DNA from: an uncultured Eubacteriales bacterium
GTDB taxonomy: Bacteria; Bacillota; Clostridia; Christensenellales; Borkfalkiaceae
Reading direction: 5' to 3'
Assembly: GCA_902767455.1 (NCBI GenBank)
Contig: CACXHH010000238.1
Coordinates: forward strand, 1-22,034
DNA length: 22,034 nucleotides
A program made the position numbers and the translations under genes. A model generated the notes under the pieces. The model made no database searches. It was given only the letters and a program-made list of their open reading frames with translations, and had not been told where the DNA came from. Shown in pieces: positions 21,902 to 22,034 of this stretch. Positions within the stretch are counted from its first letter, which is position 1, and each line of letters opens with the position of its first letter.

Positions 21902-22034
21902 CTGTCACCTCTTTCGGTTCGACAATGAGCGTTGGAATCCCCTCAACGTGTATCTCATATCTAGGCAACTCGTTGATAGATGCCTGTATCTCAATCGAAT
22001 ACTCTTGCGGTCGGTTCGCATAGACGAAATCCAA
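21891..22034 (-). CDS. partial gene of unknown function, cut by window edge
   Basis: The C-terminal 47 residues of a leftward gene run in from the right edge and end at TAA 21891-21893. The visible part includes YANRPQEYSIEIQASINELP and ends EPKEVTDGN. No family is recognised. It overlaps the RusA start, so it belongs to the same operon. The frame is open to the edge and the true start lies outside the window. Confidence 0.7.
   Translation of the reverse strand: MDFVYANRPQEYSIEIQASINELPRYEIHVEGIPTLIVEPKEVTDGN

Overview
The window is the late-gene arm of a tailed bacteriophage or prophage with siphovirus architecture. Its host is most likely a Gram-positive Firmicute, probably a gut or rumen Clostridia-type bacterium. 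The reasons are strong AGGAG-type ribosome binding sites, head, neck and tail families related to SPP1 and HK97, BppU-like baseplate proteins, a Dp-1-type holin next to an M23 endolysin, and a DUF3789-type micro-protein. No integrase or repressor is present, so lifestyle cannot be decided from this window.

Layout. Bases 1-331 hold a possible 31-aa minus-strand micro-ORF and a hairpin terminator. From 332 to 19840 all genes read rightward: large terminase; a calcineurin-like phosphoesterase; an intergenic block of about 300 bp with two palindromes, a hairpin and a tRNA-Gln(UUG)-like gene; a 54-aa protein; an intrinsic terminator; portal; MuF-like protein; a leader with three hairpins; scaffold; major capsid; a Lys/Pro-rich 44-aa protein; four head-tail joining proteins; tail tube; two tail chaperones joined by a predicted -1 frameshift; tape measure; a DUF6711-like tail protein; a Tal-like tip protein; a set of fibre, lectin and BppU-like host-contact proteins; holin; endolysin. 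Bases 19841-20329 are non-coding, with direct repeats and two or three hairpin terminators. From 20330 to the right edge a tightly overlapping operon reads leftward: an unidentified partial gene, RusA-like resolvase, 27-aa DUF3789-like micro-protein, 4-Cys zinc-finger protein, Cys-rich 88-aa protein, and the small terminase as its last gene.

How the parts work together. TerS and TerL package DNA through the portal into a scaffolded HK97-fold procapsid. The connector, closure and terminator proteins join this to a tail of about 110 nm, a length estimated from the 743-aa tape measure. The Tal, lectin and BppU-like proteins recognise the host surface, and holin plus M23 endolysin release progeny. 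Unusually, the two terminase subunits sit in opposite transcription units.

The least ordinary content is RNA-level structure between structural genes. Three successive hairpins upstream of the scaffold gene share an identical AGAGAA loop but have unrelated stems. Perfect 10-11 bp hairpins lie directly after both the major capsid and the tail tube genes. A tRNA-Gln-like gene has a complete cloverleaf and encoded CCA but non-canonical D and T loops. A strong terminator sits directly before portal. Together these suggest that stoichiometry of the late operon is set partly by RNA elements. This is inference; the structures themselves can be read directly in the sequence.
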